A DNA stretch of 64,000 nt from CAWJAP01 sp963834365 (GCA_963834365.1 CAWIBS010000036.1:62001-126000); one strand, 5' to 3'. Counted from the stretch's first letter, positions 27,471 to 37,371 are shown. Notes: generated from the sequence alone by a model not told the origin. Translations and numbers: made by a program.

Positions 27471-28736
27471 ATGCGAAACGTCACGTCTTCCATCCATTTG
27501 GGCGGCCCTTACCGTTGGTGCAGCAGGCAGCACCTATGCCTTCTCGGACTACACGACTCCTGCTACCGGGCGGGATGAGCAGGCGGTCGGCCCGGACGAT
27601 GAGGCGCGCAATGCGGATAGTACCGGCCGCGAGATGGTCATCGCCTGGAACGTAATTGCTCGGCAGATGCAACCGAATGCGAACGTCATCGTGCCGCATT
27701 CTCGCATGTTCGCCATCATTCATATCGGCATGCACGACGGGATCAACTCGGTTCAGAAGCGTTATCATACGTGGTCCCCCGCGGTCCCCTCGTCCAACAA
27801 CTCGAGAGAGGCCGCTGCCGCCGCCGGCGTCCAAGCGGCGTACGAGCTCGCGACCTTGCTCGTTCCCCAAACAAACCGGCCACCAGTCACGAGCTACGAT
27901 CAGAACAACAACCCGATACTCCCTTTCGGCAAGGATCATCTTCAGAACCTGATCAACGCCCAATACGAGGCGCACATGAACGTGATCCCTGCCGGGCCGA
28001 CCAAGACGGCGGGCATTGAAATCGGCACGAAGGTCGCCACCCACATTTGGAAACTACGGTCGTCGGACAAGGCGATCCCGCCTGGGCAGAATGCAGCCTC
28101 GGCCTTCTTCGGGGGTGCGCCGAAGTCAAACACCTTCCTAGAACACTGGTGGAACCCTTATGTGGAGCAGCAACAGACGCCGCCCATCGGCGTCTGGCGG
28201 CAGCACCCGGCCGACTCGGGCTCGCCGTGCGTCGCGGGCAGCTATCCGGTGCCCTTCCCGGCATTTGACTGGTGGGACACCGTCACGCCCTTTGCCATGA
28301 GCAGTGCGAATCAGTTCGTAGCCCCCGCGCCGCCGGCGCCGAATCGGCTGGACCCTACCCTCGACCTTTCTCCTGACTGCAGCAAGAAGCCGTTGGGCAA
28401 GCTCGCCTGTCAAATGGAACAGGTTCGTGCGGTCGGTGCCGGCAATTCCACGGTTCGTACCGCGGATCAAGAGCAGGCGGCACGTTGGTGGGGGACCTGC
28501 AGTGACACGTTCGCGTTCAGCCTGTTACCCAAGAAATCGCCCGGCAAAAGGGGCTCGATTTGGCCAGGCGCACGTTCTATTCGCTCAAGCAAGGCATCGA
28601 AGAAGTGGTCATGGCCCCGGTCTGGGGTGGGATGCACTACGAGGTTTCCGGGCGCACCGGCGTGAAACTGGGCCGCCAGCTTGGTTACTTGGTGCACTCG
28701 ACCAAGCTCAGGCCTAAGTCAGACCACAAGGATTGA
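27471..28736 (+). pseudogene. Vanadium-dependent haloperoxidase/PAP2-like secreted protein, damaged
   Basis: The N-terminus looks like a signal peptide split by a frame change near 27492 (MRNVTSS, then IWAALTVGAAGSTYAF). Family features follow: VIAWNVIARQMQPNAN, FAIIHIGMHDGINSV, AAAAAGVQAAYELA. Near 28480-28560 the sequence jumps from RTADQEQAARWWGT to the extreme C-terminus (ARRTFYSLKQG, APVWGGMHYEVSGRTGVKLGR) in another frame. The SGH active-site segment normally found between them is missing, so unlike the other frameshifted genes here this one has probably lost internal sequence. Its codon use is less GC-biased than its neighbours, which may indicate acquisition from elsewhere. Confidence 0.65.
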
Positions 28737-28781
28737 TGCCGAGGGCGCGCCGCGGCATGACGCGGGCGCCTTGCGCGCTGT

Positions 28782-28851
28782 GGTCCTTGGTAGCTGGTCG
28801 CTGGTAGCTGGTGGTCGGCTATTGGTCGCTGGTAGTTAGTAGTTGGTCACT
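28782..28851. repeat. Ten-unit heptamer array overlapping a stop codon
   Basis: Ten 7-bp units, mostly GGTAGCT, GGTCGCT and GGTAGTT, run without interruption. The last one, GGTCACT, contains the reverse complement of the TGA stop of the TPR gene at 28847. Confidence 0.88.
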
Positions 28852-29568
28852 GCTTCCTGGCCTTCTCTAGCAGCGCCCGCGCCTTGTCCTTCCATTCGCG
28901 ATCTTCCGGCGCCCATTCCTCCTTGATCGGGACGTCGATCACCTTCTGGAGGGCGTCGCGCCCCTCGGCGTGGCGGTTGAGGTCGAACAGCGTTTCGGCG
29001 AGAAAGTACCAGGTGATCGTGCTGTCGGGATCGTAGGTGAGGGCCTTGCGGAGGTGCTCTTCCGACTTCTGGTTGCTGCCGCCGAAGAGGCCGGGGACCT
29101 TGAAGTACCAGCGGCCGAGCGCCCGATCGGCGGGCTCCGCCGAGGAACGTCGGGTCGATGCGCAGCGTCTCCTCGAGCGCGTCGCGGACCGGCCGCCGGT
29201 ACTTGATGCCCTGTCGCATGCCGAACGACTCGGCGAGCGCCCCCATGTTCGCGGCCAGCCAGAAGTGGCCCTCGGGACGCGCCGCCTGCAGCGCGATCGC
29301 GGCGCGCGCCGCCGCGATCCCGGCTTCGAGATCGGCGCGCCGTCCCGACGCGGGCCCGTGCGTGCCCAGCCAGTAGTACTGGCGCGCGAGCTTCCACGCC
29401 GAGTCGAAGTCCCGTGAATCGGCCTTCAGCCGTGCGGCCCACGCGCTCGCGGCCGCGCGGCGCTTTGGTCGGGTCTTCACGCTGCGCATACAGCGCATCC
29501 GCGGCCGGCTCGCCCGGCTGACCGCCGGCCGCCGGGAGGACCGCAGCCATCACATACAATGCAGCCAT
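28847..29568 (-). CDS. TPR-repeat secreted protein, TatT-like (two frameshifts)
   Basis: The product starts with a signal-like MAALYVMAAVLPAAGG. After a frame change near 29460 it continues as RAAASAWAARLKADSRDFDS, YYWLGTHGP, WLAANMGALAESFGMRQG and IKYRRPVRDALEETLRIDP. A second change near 29145 leads to ALGRWYFKVPGLFGGSNQKS and ALTYDPDSTITWYFLAETL. This is a TPR superhelix related to the TatT family linked to periplasmic transport, though no transporter is nearby. The start codon overlaps that of folE on the other strand; an alternative ATG at 29550 would remove the overlap. Confidence 0.7.
29555..29560 (+). promoter_or_regulatory. -10 element (TACAAT) of folE
   Basis: TACAAT ends 9 bases before the folE ATG (29570), so the transcript should have no or almost no 5' leader. 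On the other strand the same AT-rich patch reads ATTGTATGTG and may serve the divergent TPR gene. Confidence 0.5.
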
Positions 29569-29569
29569 C

Positions 29570-30122
29570 ATGAAGGACCTGGTCCGCCAGATGCTGCGCG
29601 AGCTCGGCGAGGACCCCGATCGCGAGGGCCTCGTCAATACGCCACACCGAGTGGACAAGTCGCTCCGGTTCCTGACCAACGGATACACGGTTGACATTGC
29701 AGCCCTCATCAACGACGCGCTGTTCACGGTTGACTACAGCGAGATGGTGATCGTGCGCGACATCGATTTCTACAGCCTCTGCGAGCACCACATGCTGCCG
29801 TTCTTCGGCAAGTGCCATGTCGCCTACCTGCCGCGCACCAGGGTCATCGGTCTCAGCAAGATTCCACGCATGGTGGACGCGTTCAGCCGCCGCCTCCAGG
29901 TGCAGGAACGCCTCACCAACCAGATCGCCGAGACGATCCAGCAGGCGGTTGATCCGCTCGGCGTCGGCGTCGTCATCGAGGGCACGCATCTCTGCATGGC
30001 GATGCGCGGCGTCCAGAAGCAGAACTCCGTTGCGGTGACGAGCGCCATGCTGGGCGCGTTCCAGCGTCGACGCCCGCACGCGGACCGAGTTCCTCAACCT
30101 GATCCGGCGGACGTCGCTCTGA
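29570..30122 (+). CDS. folE: GTP cyclohydrolase I (frameshift near the C-terminus)
   Basis: FolE converts GTP to 7,8-dihydroneopterin triphosphate, the first step of folate and pterin synthesis. NTPHRVDKSLRFLTNGY, FYSLCEHHMLPFFGKCHVAY (zinc ligand Cys and catalytic His), RTRVIGLSKIPRMVD and GTHLCMAMRGV are all present. The C-terminal end EFLNLIRRTSL is only reached by a frame change near 30060-30066, directly after MLGAFQ. Without it the frame runs into REP repeats for another 300 bp. The gene is probably monocistronic. Confidence 0.93.
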
Positions 30123-30132
30123 GTCCTCAGCG

Positions 30133-30285
30133 GTCCCGGTCCGGCCGTGAAGCCGGACACTACGACTTCAGACCCGGTCCGGTTGAAGCCGGACACTACG
30201 ACTTCAGACCCGGTCCGGCTGAAGACCCCGACGGACGACTTCAGCCGGCTCCAATCGTAGTGTCCGGCTTCAGCCGGACCCGGCA
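30133..30285. repeat. Array of REP-like palindromes after folE
   Basis: Three direct copies of the GGTCCGGCTGAAGCCGGAC type with ACTACGA following are at about 30137, 30176 and 30211 (partly decayed), and one reverse copy is at about 30257-30282. Directly repeated CTTCAGACCCGGTCCGG joins them. The array lies between convergent genes. Confidence 0.82.
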
Positions 30286-30299
30286 AGCAGTGTCCCTCT

Positions 30300-31160
30300 T
30301 CAGCCAAACCCGGCCAAACCTGTGCTCGCGTCGCCGTCGATCGGCTTTTCGGGCGCGATCGAGGCGTCGACATCGAGGTCGAGGGTTCGGGCGAGCAGCG
30401 CGTGCAGCTGGCGAACGCCCTCGGTGAGCGCCGCCGGACCCGGTTGGAGGATGTAGGTCGACTTGACCTCGAAGACGTGCCGCCGGGCGACCGCCGTCAC
30501 CGCCGCCCAGCCCGCGCGTTCGAGAATGGTGCGCTTGCGTACGGCCTTGCCGCACCACGAGGCGAACGACGACCTCCGGATCCCGCGTCCGCGACCTCCG
30601 CCGGCGGAGACGATCCGCGCCTTGGCCAGCCCCGCCGCTCGAAGCGCGGGCAGCACGGGCTCGCCGCCGGCCAGCTCGAGGAGCTCGTCCACCCACCGGA
30701 TGCCCGAGATGAGCGGGTCGTCCCACTCCTCGAAGAACACGCGCGGGCGACGCGGAAAGCGCGCGGCGGACGCGCGCACGGCGTCGAGCCCGCTCTCGAG
30801 CTCGCGCGCCAGCGCTTCGGCCCGCGGCTGGCAACCGACGATGCCGCCGAGAATCCGGATGGTCTGGAGGATCTCCGACACCGACCGCTGGTTGAAGGTG
30901 AACACGGGGTAGCCGCGTCGCGTCAGCTCCGCCGCGATGTCGGCCTGGAGGTCGGAGAAGGCCAGGATCAGATCGGGCGCGAGCGCCTCGATCTTGTCGA
31001 ACCGCGCGTTGATGAACGCCGAGACCTTCGGCTTGAGGCGCGCTTCCGGCGGCCGTGCGGTGTAGCCCGACACGCCGACGATGCGATGTCCTTCGCCGAG
31101 CAGGAACAACGTCTCGGTCGTCTCCTCCGTCAGGCAGACGATGCGGGACGGATAGCTCAC
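30300..31160 (-). CDS. BtuF-like cobalamin-binding protein
   Basis: A protein of the ABC-transporter substrate-binding fold used for vitamin B12: RIVCLTEETTETLFLLGEGH, IVGVSGYTARPPEA, KVSAFINARFDKIEALAPDLIL, FTFNQRSVSEILQTIRILGGI and FEEWDDPLISGIRWVDELLEL. No signal peptide is present, as in several soil-bacterial homologues, so its role may not be classical uptake. The GTG start overlaps the stop of the histidine kinase gene as GTGA. Between 30575 and 30630 the best protein sequence (VSPAEVADADPEVVVASWCGK) can only be read by three small indels that cancel each other. The ABC permease and ATPase are not in the window. Confidence 0.78.
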   Translation of the reverse strand: MSYPSRIVCLTEETTETLFLLGEGHRIVGVSGYTARPPEARLKPKVSAFINARFDKIEALAPDLILAFSDLQADIAAELTRRGYPVFTFNQRSVSEILQTIRILGGIVGCQPRAEALARELESGLDAVRASAARFPRRPRVFFEEWDDPLISGIRWVDELLELAGGEPVLPALRAAGLAKARIVSAGGGRGRGIRRSSFASWCGKAVRKRTILERAGWAAVTAVARRHVFEVKSTYILQPGPAALTEGVRQLHALLARTLDLDVDASIAPEKPIDGDASTGLAGFG

Positions 31161-33116
31161 GCCGGCGGCCCCGGGGCGCCCTGGGGAACCTCGGGCGACA
31201 GAATGCGCTCGACGCGATCGAACAGCACCTCGAGCGCGAACGGCTTCTGGAGGAAGCCTTCGCCATCGGCGCCGGGACCGTCCGGACCAAACGTCGCGAT
31301 CGGCATAGCCCGACATGTAGAGGACGGGCACGCCGGGCTGCCGGGCCTGGATCTCGCGCGCGAGCTCGCGGCCGTTCTGCCCGGGCATGATGACGTCGGT
31401 CAGCAGGAGGTCGATGGGCGCGCCGTGCGCCTCGAGCGTGTGGATGGCGGTGCGGGCATCCTCGGCGGCGAGCACCTGGTAGCCGGCGCGGCGCAGCGCA
31501 TTGGCGACGAGTTGCCGCACGGGCGCCTCGTCTTCGACCACGAGAATCGTCACCGGCCGACCGTCCTCGCCGGTCTCGACGTGCGCGACGCCGGATCGGC
31601 GCGCCGGGCGGGGCACGAACTCGGGCGGCGGCGCCAGCGGCAGGCTGATCGTGAAGGTGGTGCCGCGGCCGACCTCGCTGGCGACCTGAATGACGCCGCC
31701 GCTGTCGGACACGATCGCATACACCGTGGACAGCCCGAGGCCCGTTCCCTTGCCGCGGCCCTTGGTGGTGAAATAGGGCTCGAAGATGCGCGCCTGCACG
31801 TCGGCCGGCATGCCCTGACCCGTGTCCGCGAGGCGGACGACGACCTCGGGCGACGCGACGACGTCTCGCCCGAACTCCACCGATCGCACGACGACCTCGG
31901 TCCCGACCCTCAGCGTGCCGCCCGCCGGCATGGCGTCGCGCCCGTTGGCCGCGAGGTTGAGCACCACCTGCTCGATCTGGGTGCGATCGGCCGTGATCCA
32001 CTTCGGCTCGGGCGTCGACGAGACGTCGAGTTCGATGTCCGTTCCCAGGAGTCGCCGCAGCATCGGCTCCATCGACGTGATCACTTCGTCCACGTCGAAG
32101 GTCGTCGGCAGCAGCACACGCTTGCGGCTGAACGCGAGCAGCTGCGCGGTGAGCGCGGCGGCCCGGCGTCCGGCGGCGAGGATCTCGACGAGATCCTCGC
32201 GGACCGGGCTCGACTCGTCGAGGATCTCGAGCACCGTTTCGCTGAGGCCGTTGATGACCATCAGGATGTTGTTGAAGTCGTGCGCCACGCCGCCGGCGAG
32301 GCGGCCGAGCGCCTCCATCTTCTGGGCCTGCCGCATCTGGGCCTCGAGGTCCTTCCGCGGCGTGTCGTCGAACACATAGCCGTTGACCGCGACGAGGTCG
32401 CCGCGATCGTCGAAGCGCGCCACCAGGCTCTCGATGACGTGCAGCACCTTGCCGTCCACGCGGTGCACGGTGGTCTCGTGATGATGGACCGCCCCGTCGC
32501 GGCGCAGACGATCGACCATGGTGGCGAAGGTGCCCTGCGCGTAGAGCGTCGCCAGGTTGGATCCGAGCGCGTCGATGAGCGACGGAAAGCCGTAGATGCG
32601 CACGAACGCGGGGTTGCAGGTGCGGATCTGTCCCGTCGGCGCCGCGACGTAGATGCCGGCGAGGTTCTCGTCGAACGCCTGGCGGTAGCGCTCCTCGCTC
32701 TGGCGCAGCGCCTCCTCGATGCCGCGCCGGTGCGAGATGTCGCGCGCCGCGCCTCGGACCGCCCGTCCGTCCGGCTCGTCTCGTTCCACCCGGACGTGAA
32801 CTCCGAGCCAGACCGTCGTCCCGCTACGCGTCAGCGCCGGCAGCTCGTAGTAGGTGTCGCGCAGGTGCCGCTCGAACTGCAGGCGGTAGAACGTCCGGAC
32901 CGCGTCGCGCCAGTCCTCGCGCACGATCTCGAGGAGGCGGCGGCCCAGCAGCTCCCGCGCTTCGTAGTGCAGCACGCGCCGCACGGCGGCGTTGACGAAC
33001 GTGATCCGCCCGCTGCGGTCGGCGGTGAACACCAGATCGTGGGTGAGATCGACGAGTGCGCGGAAGAACCCGTCGGCGTCCGGCGCCAGATCGTCCCGGG
33101 CATCGAGTGGGGGCAT
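31157..33116 (-). CDS. Hybrid sensor histidine kinase: PAS-PAS-HisKA-HATPase-receiver (one frameshift)
   Basis: Domains in order: PAS (about 17-130), PAS (about 140-260), HisKA with phospho-acceptor His279 in LAGGVAHDFNNIL, an ATPase domain (ADTGQGMP, TTKGRGKGTGLGLSTVY) and a C-terminal receiver (LVVEDEAPVRQ, with Asp in LLLTDVIMPGQNG). No membrane helix is seen, so it senses a cytoplasmic signal. The receiver frame changes near 31315 and ends QKPFALEVLFDRVERIL; the stop overlaps the start of the BtuF-like gene. The kinase is divergent from a small secreted protein, and a stand-alone response regulator lies 0.8 kb away. Confidence 0.9.
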
Positions 33117-33161
33117 GGGCGACGCGTCCCTCGGTCCGCGCGGCTCGCAGGACCAGCCTGC

Positions 33162-33167
33162 TATGCT
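33162..33167 (+). promoter_or_regulatory. -10 element (TATGCT) of the secreted-protein gene
   Basis: TATGCT ends 6 bases before the ATG at 33174, consistent with a leaderless transcript. Confidence 0.45.
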
Positions 33168-33173
33168 GAGGCG

Positions 33174-33851
33174 ATGCCGCGCGCCGCTGCCACGATCCTA
33201 CTCGCCCTCGGCGCGTTCGTGTGCAGCCTCGACGCCCAGAGCCGATCGGCGGGGAAGGCCCCTCCCCCGAAATCGTCGCCGACGCCGCCGCCCGTTCGCG
33301 AACAGCCGCTCATGCAGTGCCCGTCGATTCTCGGCAACGGCCTCACGAGCCAGCGCTTGTACTGCGACGTCCTGACGGGGACCGACCCGGCCGGCGGCTT
33401 GCGCATCACGCTGCCGCGGCGGAAGGGCCCGGCGCGGCTCTTCATGACGCTGCACAACCGCCAGACCTACTCGGAGAGTGACGTCAAGGCGGGCCGGGCG
33501 TTCGTCCGCTATACGGCCGCGCTGCGCCTGGTGAGCCCGAGCGGCGACAAACTGGCGGCGCTGGCCGTTCGCAGCGAGTTCCGGAGCGCCCGCGACCTGG
33601 TCGAGCGCATCGGTGGGGGAGCCGGTCCTGGCGGCGTCAAAGCCGTGGCGCCGACCGGTGCGGAGTCCGTCGTCCTCGAGGTCCCGGAGAGCCTCTCCGA
33701 GGTCGCGCTGCTGGGCGAGAACCTCACCGTCGAACGCCTGGGCGGGACGGAGGTCGTCGCGGCGCCCGGCCGGCAGATTGCCGTCGTCAGTCAGGTCGAA
33801 ATCGAATACCGGCCCGCTACAACCACCGCGGCCCGCCCCGCTCGCCGCTAG
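33174..33851 (+). CDS. Secreted protein of unknown function
   Basis: A 225-residue protein with a signal peptide (ATILLALGAFVCSLDAQS), a Pro/Ser-rich linker and a globular part with two cysteines (MQCPSILGNGL, LYCDVLTG). I do not recognise a family. The codon use matches its neighbours and the gene is intact. It is upstream of a response regulator in the same direction (70 bp gap with a ribosome site), so the two may be cotranscribed, and it is divergent from the hybrid kinase. Confidence 0.75.
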   Translation: MPRAAATILLALGAFVCSLDAQSRSAGKAPPPKSSPTPPPVREQPLMQCPSILGNGLTSQRLYCDVLTGTDPAGGLRITLPRRKGPARLFMTLHNRQTYSESDVKAGRAFVRYTAALRLVSPSGDKLAALAVRSEFRSARDLVERIGGGAGPGGVKAVAPTGAESVVLEVPESLSEVALLGENLTVERLGGTEVVAAPGRQIAVVSQVEIEYRPATTTAARPARR

Positions 33852-33921
33852 CCCCCAGCGCGAGCCCCGCGGGCCTGTCGTCACGTTGCGCGCCCCGTCG
33901 AGCTCGGGAGAAGAGGGGAGC

Positions 33922-34542
33922 ATGAGGATCCTGGTTGCGGAAGACGAACCGGTCTCGCAGTTCGCCCTCGTCCGCACACTGCAGCAGTGGGGGCACACCG
34001 TCGAAACCGCCGAGGACGGGCTCGATGCCTGCCTGCGACTGACGGCGGCGGACCCGCCGCCGCTCGGCATTCTCGACTGGATGATGCCCGGGCTCGACGG
34101 CATCGAGGTGTGCCAGCGGGTGCGCGCCGCCCGGCTCCGCGTCGATCCGTATCTCATCATGTTGACGACGCGCAGCAGCCGCGAGGACCTCGTCGTCGGG
34201 CTCCGGGCCGGCGCCGACGACTACATGACCAAGCCGTTCGACCACCTGGAGCTGCAGGCCCGGCTCCAGGTCGGGATCCGCGTCGTGAACCTGCACCTGG
34301 CCCTGGCCGATCGCATCCGCGAGCTGGAAGAAAGCCGCGCCCGCGAGCACAACCTCCGGACGCTCATGCCGATCTGTTCCTACTGCAAGAAGATCCGCGG
34401 CGACCGCGAGTGGCAGATGATCGATCGCTATCTGAGCGAACACGGCTATGAGTTCACGCACGCGGTCTGTCCCGACTGCATGGAATCGCTGGAGCGACAA
34501 CTCGATCGCAGCGCGGTGAAGGACGACGGACGGGACGCCTGA
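33922..34542 (+). CDS. Response regulator with C-terminal cysteine motif
   Basis: The 206-residue protein starts with a CheY-like receiver: MRILVAEDEPVSQFAL, phospho-acceptor Asp in LGILDWMMPGLDG, LTTRSS and the conserved Lys in DDYMTKPFD. It is followed by a coiled coil (LADRIRELEESRAREHNL) and the motif MPICSYCKKIRGDREW with AVCPDCMESL. This CxxCKKIR/CPxC module recurs at the ends of many bacterial signalling proteins; a metal or redox role is possible but unproven. GAAGAGGGGAG forms a ribosome site before the ATG. It may be a partner of the hybrid kinase at 31157. Confidence 0.88.
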   Translation: MRILVAEDEPVSQFALVRTLQQWGHTVETAEDGLDACLRLTAADPPPLGILDWMMPGLDGIEVCQRVRAARLRVDPYLIMLTTRSSREDLVVGLRAGADDYMTKPFDHLELQARLQVGIRVVNLHLALADRIRELEESRAREHNLRTLMPICSYCKKIRGDREWQMIDRYLSEHGYEFTHAVCPDCMESLERQLDRSAVKDDGRDA

Positions 34543-34552
34543 TCGCGACTCG

Positions 34553-34672
34553 GGTCCGGCTGAAGCCGGACACTACGATCGGATCGGCCTTTGCACAATC
34601 GTCTGTCGATTGACCGGACGCCACCGCGTGCGCCCCGTTTTCTGTCGTAGTGTCCGGCTTCAGCCGGACCTG
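34553..34672. repeat. Inverted pair of REP-like palindromes
   Basis: A GGTCCGGCTGAAGCCGGAC copy with ACTACGA (34555-34580) and its reverse (GTAGTGTCCGGCTTCAGCC, 34648-34670) enclose about 70 bp of ordinary sequence between the convergent response regulator and lgt genes, like the bipartite BIME elements of enterobacteria. Confidence 0.82.
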
Positions 34673-34674
34673 GC

Positions 34675-35651
34675 TCAATGATCGGGCACTCGGGGATACA
34701 ACCAGGAGTACTCCAGGCCTGGATGGCGCTTCGCGTACCGCCGGGGGATGTCCTGCGTCCAGTTGCTCGGGAGCGTCAGCGAGAACAGGAGCGCCGTGGC
34801 GAGGAGCGTGCGCTGGACGATGGACGGCGCGCGATCGGGACGGGTGCCGGGAGCGGGCACCGGAGCCTCGTGACGCGGCGCGAGCCACCCGATCCGGCGC
34901 AGCCGCACCCGGGCCAGCAGACCCAGGCCCAGCAACGTCATCGCGATGTTGAGAGTCTGCCCGGTGCCGAGGGCGAGCCGGTGCGTCGGATAATCGCGGA
35001 ACAGGTCGACGACGATCCGGAGGCTCGCGTACCAGAACACGAATCGCGCGGCGATGGCGCCGGGTGGGTGCGGGCGACGCCGCGCGTGCAGCAGGTAGGG
35101 GATGAGCGCGAGATTCTTCAGGCCGTCATACAGCACGACGGGATGACGAAAGCCCTCGGCGTCCGGGAACTTCACCGCCCACCATACGTCGGTGACGCTG
35201 CCGACGATCTGCCCGTCGATGAAGTTGCCGAGTCGCCCCATGCCCATCAGAAACGCGCCCGGAATGACGATCGCGTCGGCCAGCCGGAGGAACGGCACCT
35301 TCTGCCAGGCGGCGAACACCCACGTGGCGGCGGCCGCCCCGATGAGCAGCCCGTGGGTGGCCATGCCGCCGAGCCAGTACGCCGGGATCAGCCACGGGTG
35401 CGCGCGATAGAACGGCCACTCGTCGAACGCCACTTCGATGGCGCGCCCGCCAATCAGCACGCCGCTCAGAAACAGCAGCGAGAGGGCGTGCACCTGCCAG
35501 CGCGTGAGCCCGAGCCCCAGCCGCTCCCGTCGGAGAAACAGATGGATCTGCAGAAAGCCCAGGGCGTAGCTCAGGCCGTACCACCACAGGTACACGCCCC
35601 GATCTCGCCGATGATCGGGTCGATGCGATGGACGAACGGCAGGTCAGGCAT
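34675..35651 (-). CDS. lgt: Phosphatidylglycerol-prolipoprotein diacylglyceryl transferase (one frameshift)
   Basis: Lgt transfers diacylglycerol to the lipobox Cys of prolipoproteins in the inner membrane. The protein has seven or so membrane segments, the start MPDLPFVHRIDPIIGEIG, YGLSYALGF, the essential His region GGMATHGLLIG and the Lgt signature MGRLGNFIDGQIVG, followed by HPVVLYDGLKN. The frame changes at a run of Gs near 35597 (GEIG to VYLWWYG), where one G seems to be missing. The C-terminus is about 60 residues longer than E. coli Lgt. A heptamer array abuts the start codon. Confidence 0.92.
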
Positions 35652-35745
35652 CAGGGATCAGGGATCAGGGATCAGGGAATCAGGGAATAGGAGTCAACAA
35701 GTCTTTGCCTGGCCCGCAGCCTGCAGCCCGTAGCCCGTAGCCCTC
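35650..35745. repeat. Heptamer arrays (ATCAGGG and GTAGCCC types) between lgt and phoD
   Basis: Four ATCAGGG units (35650-35677) begin on the lgt start codon, followed by two 8-bp variants. A second array GCAGCCT, GCAGCCC, GTAGCCC, GTAGCCC (about 35718-35745) starts 6-8 bp after the phoD stop. Confidence 0.85.
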
Positions 35746-35750
35746 ACAAT

Positions 35751-37371
35751 TCACCCCCGCTGACCGTCCAGCACCTGGGTGTAGAGGACTCGGCCGGTGC
35801 GGTCGTGGAGCGTCACGGTCGCCGTGTCGGTGGCGGGATCGAAGGCCATCGCGCCGAAGAACTGCAGGTTGTCGCTCGGCGGGCGATTCGGGCGGATATC
35901 CCTGGGCACGGCGCAGAACTTCACGTCGGGTCCGAACGTCGCGTCGAGGCGCCGGGACCGAACGTGCCGGCGTGCAGCGGGCCCGCCACGAACTCCCAGA
36001 ACGGATCGAAGTCCGTGAAGCGCGCGCGGGACGGATGGTATTCGTGCGCCGCCGCGTAGTGCACGTCCGCGGTGATCCAGACGACATTGCGCACGCGCCG
36101 CTGGCGCAGCACGCCGAGCAGATGCGCGATCTCGTGCTCGCGGCCGAGCACGTCCGGATCGCCGTTCGCAAACGCCTCGAAGGCCGTTCCGTCGGCGACG
36201 ACGAGGCCGATCGGCATGTCGCACGCGACAATCTTCCAGGTGGCGCGGGAGCGCGTCAGCGCGCGCTCCAGCCAGGCGAGCTGCGCCGCGCCGAGCATCG
36301 CCGTGTCAGGGCCCGGACTGCGGCTGGCGATTGGCCGAGTTCCGGGCGCGGTAGCTCCGGCAGTCGAGCGACGAAGACGTCGGCAACGGGTCCGAGCGAG
36401 TAGCTGGCGAAACACGCGCCGTGGATCGCGCGGATCGCGGCGGATCGGCACGTATTCCATGAACGCCTGGCTGGCACGCCGGGCCAGCGTGTCCACGTCC
36501 TTCTCGCCGAAGCGGGCGTCTCCGCCCTCGTCGCCCAGACGCTCGCCCGGGATACCAGTTGTTCAGCACCTCGTGATCGTCCCATTGCGCGATCATCGGG
36601 ACCTCGGCATTGAACCGCCGCACGTGCTCGTCGATCAGGTTGTAGCGGTAGCGGCCGCGGAACTGCCGCAGCGTCTCCGCGACCGTCTCGACATCCTCGT
36701 TCACCACGTTCCGCCAGACGCTCCCATCGTCCAGCGTCACGGCCGGGGCGATCGGCCCGTCGGCATAGATGTTGTCGCCGGAGTGCACGAACAGATCGGG
36801 CTCGAGGCGGCGCATCGACTCGTAGATCTGCATCCCGCCGCGCGACGGGTCGATGCCCCAGCCCTGCCCGGCGGTATCGCCGCCCCACACGAGCTTGAAG
36901 CGTGCAGCGACCCGCGCCGGCGTCGAGAACGCCCCGGTCACCGGTTCGCTGGTCTCTCCCGAGCGCGTCTCGAAGCGGACCTCGTAGAAGATGCGCTGCC
37001 CGGCCGGCAGACCCGTGAGATCGACGCGCGCCGTGAAGTCCTCGGTGATGCCCGTCGGGTCGCTGCGGCGCGTGCGGGCCTCCTCGAAGCGGGGCGTCGT
37101 CGCGTAACGCACGACCATGCGGGCGGGGCGGTCGGTGCGGCTCCAGATGATGGCGCGGTCCGGGCGTGACGTCGCCGCTCTGGACGCCCGAGGTGATGTG
37201 CGGACGGTCCTGCCGCGAGGCGACGAGGCCCGGTGCGGCGCCGTGAGCGAGCGCCAGCCCCGCCGCCGAGGCCGACAGGAACGCGCGTCGCGTCAGAGGC
37301 TCCGGTACCGGGCCGCTCGAAGAGCGGAGCTGCCGCCCGGCTTCCGATCGGTCCGTTATGATCGGGGTCAT
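35751..37371 (-). CDS. PhoD-type alkaline phosphatase with Tat signal (several frameshifts)
   Basis: A secreted, metal-dependent phosphodiesterase/phosphatase. The Tat signal is LTRRAFLSASAAGLALAHGA. After a change near 37168 the sequence continues SGDVTPDRAIIWSRTDRPAR, VWGGDTAGQG, FVHSGDNIYADGPI (metal site), IAQWDDHEVLNNWYPG (metal site), and after three more changes SYRARNSANRQ and VWITADVHYAAAHEY, ending LDGQRG. At least five indels are needed, near 37168, 36550, 36425, 36345 and 35950. All metal-binding motifs are intact, so the gene itself is probably functional. Its first ATG overlaps the start codon of the divergent reductase gene. Confidence 0.85.
37357..37362 (+). promoter_or_regulatory. 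-10 element (TATGAT) of the YpdA-like gene
   Basis: TATGAT ends 7 bases before the ATG at 37370, consistent with a leaderless transcript. Confidence 0.5.

Noticed and set aside
30402..33851. A 1149-codon open frame on the plus strand
   Set aside because: It runs antisense to the BtuF-like and histidine-kinase genes, whose motifs are clear; only its last 226 codons (from 33174) are a real gene. Long antisense frames are common at this GC content.
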